A DNA stretch of 10,994 nucleotides from Acidimicrobiaceae bacterium (GTDB lineage: Bacteria > Actinomycetota > Acidimicrobiia > Acidimicrobiales > Bog-793), in NCBI GenBank assembly GCA_025463965.1, contig JAODBN010000103.1, positions 1-10,994 on the forward strand, written 5' to 3'. Positions 6,880 through 10,994 of the stretch are shown in pieces. Both the position numbers and the translations under genes were made by a program. Numbering within the stretch: the first letter of the stretch is position 1; each line of letters starts with the position of its first letter. The notes beneath the pieces were generated by a model. The model did not search any database and was not told the origin of the DNA. It worked only from the letters and a program-made list of their open reading frames with translations.

Positions 6880-8831
6880 TGGGCTTCGGCGGTGGGATGG
6901 GAGGCTTCGGGGCGGCGTTCGGTGGCGGTGGCGGTGGCCGAACCGGCCTTCCTTTTGGAGGGATCCCGGCCGAGCTCGCCGATGGGGTGGAGCGTCTCGT
7001 GGCGAGCGAACCCGAGCGGCCCGAGCCCGACGTCACCTTCTCCAACCGCGCGCCGAAGGCCCGGCGGCTGTCGCTCGCGTTCCTCGTGCGCCGCCGATGG
7101 AAGCTTGCCCTTCTCTCCCTTGTCCTCGTGGCCGTCGAGACCGTCGGCCTGCAGACCGGTCCGTTCCTGACCCAGATCGGCATCGACCACGGGCTCATCG
7201 CGCACCACCGCAGCGCCGCTGTCGTGGTGGCAGCAGGGCTCGCGTACCTCGTGAGCGTGCTCGTCACCGTCGTCGTGGAGCGCAGCCGCGTGCGCGCCAC
7301 GGGTCGGCTCGCCGCCTCGGTCATGCACGACCTGCGGGTCCAGGTCTTCGCCCACCTCCAGCGCCTGTCGCTTGACTTCTTCACCGAGGAGAAGGCCGGC
7401 GTGATCATGACCCGGATGACGAGCGACATCGAAGTGCTCCAGCAGCTGCTGCAAGACGGGCTCGCCCAGTTCGCCATCCAAGCGCTGACCATGGTGGTGG
7501 TCACCGTGATCCTGTTCTCCTACGACGTGCGCCTCGCGGCCCTCACCGTCCTCGTCGTCGTCCCGGTGCTCAGCGTGATGTCGCTGTGGTTCCGCGCTGC
7601 GTCCGAGCGCGCCTACCTGCGGGTGCGCGACGCGCTCGCAGGTGTCATCGGCGACGTCGCGGAGAGCCTGGCGGGCATCCGGGTGGTGGTCGCCTTCAAC
7701 CGCCGCCGAGCGAACGTCATCCGGCACCGCAACGTGGTCGGCGACTACCGCAAGGAGAACTACCGCACGGCCAGGATCACCGCGGCCTACGGCGCAGGCA
7801 GTGACCTCGTCGGGCTCGTCGGCCAGCTGATCGTGCTGCTCGTCGGCGGCGAGATGGTGCTGCACCACCAGCTGCAGGTCGGCGAGCTCGTGGCCTTCAT
7901 CCTCTACCTCGGCTCGTTCTTCCAGCCGATCCAGCAGCTGGTCCAGCTGTACAACACCTACCAGCAGGGCCAGGCGGCGGTGATCAAGCTCGGCGCGCTC
8001 CTGGCGACCGAGCCGACCGTCGCCGAGGCGCCCGGTGCGAGCGAGCTCGGACCGCTCGAGGGCGAGATCGCCTTCGAAGACGTCTCTTTCGGCTACCACC
8101 CCGACGAGCCCGTGCTCCGCCACGTGTCGCTGCGCATCGCGGCGGGCGAGGTCGTCGCCTTCGTCGGGCCGACGGGGGCGGGAAAGTCCACGATCGCCAA
8201 GCTGATCACCCGCTTCTACGACCCGACCGAGGGCCAGGTGCTGCTCGACGGGCACCCGCTGACCTCGGTCACCTTGACCTCGTTGCGGCGCCAGCTCGGG
8301 GTGGTGCCCCAGGAGCCCTATCTGTTCTCGGGCTCGATCCGCGACAACGTCGCCTTCGCACGGGACGGGGCAAGCGACGCCGAGGTGGAGGAGGCGCTTG
8401 ACCTCGTCGGCCTTTCCGAGCTCGTCGAGCGCCTCCCTGCAGGGATCGACAGCCCGGTGCACGAGCGCGGCCAGTCCCTGTCGTCGGGGGAGCGCCAGCT
8501 CGTGGCGCTGGCGCGCGCCTTCGTCGCCCGGCCCCGGGTCCTCGTCCTCGACGAGGCCACCTCGAACCTCGACCTCGAGTCCGAGGCCAAGGTGGAGCGT
8601 GCCCTCGATCAGCTGCTCGAGGGCCGGACCGCAGTCCTCATCGCGCACCGCCTCTCGACGGCGATGCGGGCGGACCGGATCGTGGTGGTCGACCGAGGAG
8701 AGGTGGTCGAGTCGGGCACCCACGAAGCGCTGCTCGCGGCGCAAGGGCGCTACGCGGCGATGTTCGCCACCTGGCAGCGGTCCCGAGGCGACGACGCGGA
8801 GACCGAGCCGTCTGAGGCTTCGGCCTCCTAG
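6879..8831 (+). CDS. ABC exporter half-transporter with competent ATP site (second subunit)
   Basis: A 650-residue half-transporter, partner of the preceding gene. The first 28 residues are extremely Gly-rich (MGFGGGMGGFGAAFGGGGGG) and probably disordered; similar glycine-rich starts occur in actinobacterial exporters. Six membrane helices span about 76-355, and the nucleotide-binding domain about 396-632. Motifs: Walker A GPTGAGKST 430-438, Q-loop Q478 in VVPQEPYLF, Walker B VLVLDE 554-559 with a proper catalytic E559, and H590. Its signature is LSSGE (534-538) rather than LSGGQ. Because each ATP site pairs one subunit's Walker motifs with the other's signature, this LSSGE joins the Asp-bearing site of subunit 1 (degenerate). 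Subunit 1's LSGGQ joins this subunit's E559 (competent). The motif changes on the two chains thus agree. ATG overlaps the upstream stop as TGATG, with GAGGGG 8 bases before it. The C-terminal tail is acidic. Confidence 0.92.
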
Positions 8832-8886
8832 CACCGATCGGGCCGCCGAGGTCCTGGCTCTCGGCCAAGGCGGGCCCTGGCGGTGC
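8831..8886 (+). terminator. Imperfect GC-rich stem-loop after the exporter operon
   Basis: GCACCG (8831-8836) pairs with CGGTGC (8881-8886). After a 3x3 internal loop, GGGCCGCC (8840-8847) pairs with GGCGGGCCC (8869-8877) with one bulged G, giving 14 pairs in all around a loop of about 21 bases. It begins at the last base of the exporter stop codon and ends 7 bases before the TAGCGT box of the next operon. There is no T-tract, which is common for GC-rich actinobacterial terminators. It could instead act in RNA processing or attenuation. Confidence 0.4.
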
Positions 8887-8893
8887 ACCGGGC

Positions 8894-8899
8894 TAGCGT
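8894..8899 (+). promoter_or_regulatory. Candidate -10 box (TAGCGT) for tldD-tldE
   Basis: TAGCGT matches TANNNT and is followed by exactly 8 bases and then the GTG at 8908. This is the same spacing as the box before the exporter operon (4938-4943 and ATG 4952). Initiation at the usual distance would give an almost leaderless transcript. No -35 is recognised. Confidence 0.35.
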
Positions 8900-8907
8900 T
8901 CCTCGGC

Positions 8908-8988
8908 GTGAGGACCCTCTGCTTGCGGGGCGTACCGGAGCACTTCGTCGAGCGCCGTGGCGCGGTCGTACTGGGAGGTGCCAGGTGA
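8908..8988 (+). CDS. Possible leaderless upstream ORF of 26 codons before tldD
   Basis: A short ORF begins with GTG at 8908 (peptide start MRTLCLRGVPEHF) and ends with TGA at 8986-8988, overlapping the tldD GTG start at 8985 as GTGA. The tldD Shine-Dalgarno GGGAGG (8973-8978) lies within it. No domain is recognised; the peptide has one cysteine and a basic/hydrophobic C-terminus (VVLGGAR). The arrangement copies that before the exporter operon. Possible roles are translational coupling, or a small peptide in its own right. It could also be chance. Confidence 0.35.
   Translation: MRTLCLRGVPEHFVERRGAVVLGGAR
8973..8978 (+). promoter_or_regulatory. Ribosome binding site deciding the tldD start
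   Basis: GGGAGG lies 6 bases before the GTG at 8985 and selects it over in-frame codons upstream (open back to 8883), whose translation (His/Arg/Pro-rich) does not resemble the family. Confidence 0.7.
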
Positions 8989-10490
8989 GCGGGGTCCCCG
9001 GCGTCCTCGAGGGCGTCGCCCTCTCTGAGCTGAGCTCGGCTGCGCTGTCGGCGGCCAAGCGGCTCGGTGCCCGCCACGCCGAGGTTCGCGTCGAGCGCAT
9101 CCGCACCCAGGGTCTTTCTCTTCGCGACGGGGAGGTGGAAGGCTCCGCCGACGACGTCGAGCTCGGTCTCGGGATCCGAGTCGTCCGGGGCGGCTCGATC
9201 GGCTTCGCCGCCACCGTCGAGCTGACCCCAGAGGCAGCCGCGCGATGCGCCGCCGCCGCCGTCGACACCGCCGAGGTCACCGGTTCGGTCGGGGGTCCTG
9301 GAGTCGAGCTCGCCCCCGAGCCGAGCTACGGCGAGGTCCAGTGGATCGCTCCCTACGGCCGCGACCCCACCGAGGTTCCGCTCGCCGACAAGGTGGAGCT
9401 GCTCGAGGCGTGGAGCCGCCAGCTGCTCTCAGCAACGGTCGTCGACCACGTGACCGCCTCTTTGATAGCAGTCGCCGAGGAGAAGTACCTGGCGGACCTC
9501 TCCGGCACGGTGACCCGTCAGCGGCGTGTCCGCCTCCACCCGAGCCTCGAGGCCCTGGCGGTCTCCTCCGACGGCACCTTCGAGACGATGAGGACGGTCG
9601 CCCCGCCCGCCGGGCGCGGCTGGGAGTACCTCGAGGGCGACGGCTGGGACTTCTCGAGCGAGCTCGCCGAGCTCCCCGAGCACCTCGCCGAAAAGCTCTC
9701 GGCGCCGTCGGTGGAGCCTGGTCCCTACGACCTCGTGATCGACCCGACCAACCTGTGGCTCACCATCCACGAGTCGGTGGGCCACGCCACCGAGCTCGAC
9801 CGGGCGCTTGGCTACGAGGCCGCCTATGCCGGCACGTCGTTTGCCACCTTCGACAAGCTCGGGTCCCTGCGCTACGGCTCGGAGCTGATGAACGTCACCG
9901 GCGACCGCACGGCTCCTCACGGGCTCGCCACGATCGGCTACGACGACGAGGCCGTCGCCGCCCAGACCTTCCCCCTCGTAGCCGACGGTGTGCTCGTCGG
10001 CTACCAGCTCGATCGGCGCATCGCCGCCGAAGCCCGGCTCGGTCGCTCCAACGGCTGCGCCTTCGGGTGCTCGCCGCTCATGATCCCGATCCAGCGGATG
10101 GCGAACGTGTCGCTCGCTCCCGCCGCGGGGGAGGGCCCGAGCACCGAGGAGCTGATCTCGGGGGTGGAGCGGGGGATCTACGTCGTGGGCGACAAGAGCT
10201 GGTCGATCGACATGCAGCGCCACAACTTCCAATTCACCGGCCAGCGGTTCTTCCGCATCGAGCACGGCCGACTGGCGGGCCAGGTCCGCGACGTCGCCTA
10301 TCAGTCGCGCACCACCGACTTTTGGGGTTCCCTCGCCGGCCTCGGCGGTCGCTCGACGTACTTGCTCGCTGGTGCCATGAACTGCGGCAAGGGCCAGCCC
10401 GGTCAGGTGGCCCCGGTCAGCCACGGCTGTCCGTCGGCGCTGTTCCGGCAAGTGAACGTGCTGAACACCCGCCACGAGGCCGGGCGATGA
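8985..10490 (+). CDS. tldD: TldD family metalloprotease
   Basis: A 501-residue TldD-type subunit of the TldD/TldE protease. In E. coli this heterodimer degrades unfolded peptides, trims the leader of microcin B17 and acts on CcdA; its role in actinobacteria is not established. The N-terminal domain includes GARHAEVRVER at 28-38 and the glycine-rich strand region ELGLGIRVVRGGSIGFA at 59-75. The catalytic motif HESVGH is at 262-267 (HExxxH; E263 catalytic, H262 and H267 metal ligands). The conserved Cys in NCGKGQPGQ (C467) is the likely third ligand, as in E. coli TldD, so this should be the active subunit. The length is close to the family norm. The GTG start is supported by GGGAGG. The gene overlaps the next one as ATGA, so TldD and its partner are likely made in step. 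It lies downstream of the ABC exporter pair but behind a stem-loop and its own candidate promoter. Confidence 0.92.
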   Translation: MSGVPGVLEGVALSELSSAALSAAKRLGARHAEVRVERIRTQGLSLRDGEVEGSADDVELGLGIRVVRGGSIGFAATVELTPEAAARCAAAAVDTAEVTGSVGGPGVELAPEPSYGEVQWIAPYGRDPTEVPLADKVELLEAWSRQLLSATVVDHVTASLIAVAEEKYLADLSGTVTRQRRVRLHPSLEALAVSSDGTFETMRTVAPPAGRGWEYLEGDGWDFSSELAELPEHLAEKLSAPSVEPGPYDLVIDPTNLWLTIHESVGHATELDRALGYEAAYAGTSFATFDKLGSLRYGSELMNVTGDRTAPHGLATIGYDDEAVAAQTFPLVADGVLVGYQLDRRIAAEARLGRSNGCAFGCSPLMIPIQRMANVSLAPAAGEGPSTEELISGVERGIYVVGDKSWSIDMQRHNFQFTGQRFFRIEHGRLAGQVRDVAYQSRTTDFWGSLAGLGGRSTYLLAGAMNCGKGQPGQVAPVSHGCPSALFRQVNVLNTRHEAGR

Positions 10491-10994
10491 GCGGGGATGG
10501 GCGGGGCATCGCCGAACGGGGGCGCCTGGCGGGGGCCGAGGAGGTCGTCGAGCGGGCGCTCGGCGCCGCGCGTGGCCCGTGCATCGTGATCGTCACCGAG
10601 GGATCGAGCGCCGAGGTGCGATTCGCCAACAACGTGACGACGACCAACGGCACCCGCCGTGACCGACGCGTGAGCGTGATCTGCTTCTCGGGGGAGGGCG
10701 AGGGCGCCTCGAGCGGCGTGGCGAGCGCCAGTGGGGCGGTCGAGGTGGAGGACCTGGTGCGAGCGGCCGATGCCGACGCGCGAGGCGCGGGTCCCGCGGA
10801 GGACGCCTCGGAGCTGCTCGGCGGCGATGCGGACGCCGACTTCGGCGAGCCGCTCGAGACCACGAGCCTGGGGGTCCTGTCCGGGGTACTCGGCCAGCTC
10901 GGAGAGGCCTTCGCCCGGGCGCGCTCGGAGGATCACGTGCTCGCCGGCTTCGCGACTCACGAAGTGAGCACCACCTATTTCGCCAGCTCGACCG
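10487..10994 (+). CDS. TldE/PmbA family partner of TldD (5' part only)
   Basis: The frame opening at ATG 10487 stays open to the end of the window: 169 complete codons with no stop, so only the N-terminal third or so is present. It begins MSGDGRGIAERGRLAGAEEV and contains FANNVTTTNGTRRDRRVSV at about residues 46-64, the strand segment typical of actinobacterial TldD/PmbA-like N-terminal domains. The catalytic region lies outside, so absence of HExxxH, expected for a TldE subunit, cannot be checked. The start overlaps the tldD stop as ATGA; no strong Shine-Dalgarno is seen, so translational coupling is likely. The partner assignment rests on the family-like segment and on the adjacency, which is standard for tldD-tldE pairs. 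A second TldD-like protease subunit is the alternative. Confidence 0.8.
   Translation, partial: MSGDGRGIAERGRLAGAEEVVERALGAARGPCIVIVTEGSSAEVRFANNVTTTNGTRRDRRVSVICFSGEGEGASSGVASASGAVEVEDLVRAADADARGAGPAEDASELLGGDADADFGEPLETTSLGVLSGVLGQLGEAFARARSEDHVLAGFATHEVSTTYFASST

Noticed and set aside
8883..8984. N-terminal extension of TldD to an upstream in-frame start
   Set aside because: The translation is unlike TldD and would overlap the stem-loop; the GTG at 8985 has GGGAGG at 6 bases.

Overview
The window is a very GC-rich stretch (G/C dominates third codon positions, with GTG and TTG starts and TANNNT-type -10 boxes). It looks like the chromosome of a high-GC actinobacterium. The gene set (MarC, MscL with a Cys4 tail, MurT/GatD, TldD/TldE, a paired ABC exporter) would suit Acidimicrobiia or a relative, but the lineage is inference. 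I see no mobile element, CRISPR array, rRNA or tRNA, and no gene-free stretch over about 200 bases.

Layout. 1-189: the 3' end of an unrecognised gene. 199-927: a PIG-L/LmbE zinc deacetylase, possibly on a leaderless mRNA whose -10 box is the previous stop codon. 970-1386 (-): mscL, facing the deacetylase across a weak stem-loop. 1472-2086: a MarC-family membrane protein, divergent from mscL. 2083-4329 (-): one long gene that joins MurT and GatD, the two subunits of lipid II isoglutamine synthase. Its stop and the marC stop share a single CTAG. A 203-base divergent region with inverted repeats leads to a rhodanese-domain protein (4533-4880).

5002-8831: two overlapping ABC exporter half-transporters whose motif changes fit a heterodimer with one degenerate and one competent ATP site. 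A GC-rich stem-loop begins at the second stop codon. 8985-10490: TldD, overlapping (ATGA) the start of a TldE/PmbA partner that runs off the window.

The two least ordinary signals are these. (1) MurT and GatD are one reading frame with a Pro/Ala-rich linker. (2) Both the ABC exporter operon and the tldD-tldE operon show the same upstream arrangement: a TANNNT box, exactly 8 bases, a start codon of a short ORF (17 or 26 codons), and a stop that overlaps the main start as TTGA or GTGA, with a Shine-Dalgarno-like sequence inside the short ORF. This suggests leaderless upstream ORFs translationally coupled to the main genes. It is inferred from sequence only. Most proteins here belong to well-known families, and I do not see a clearly new multi-gene system.
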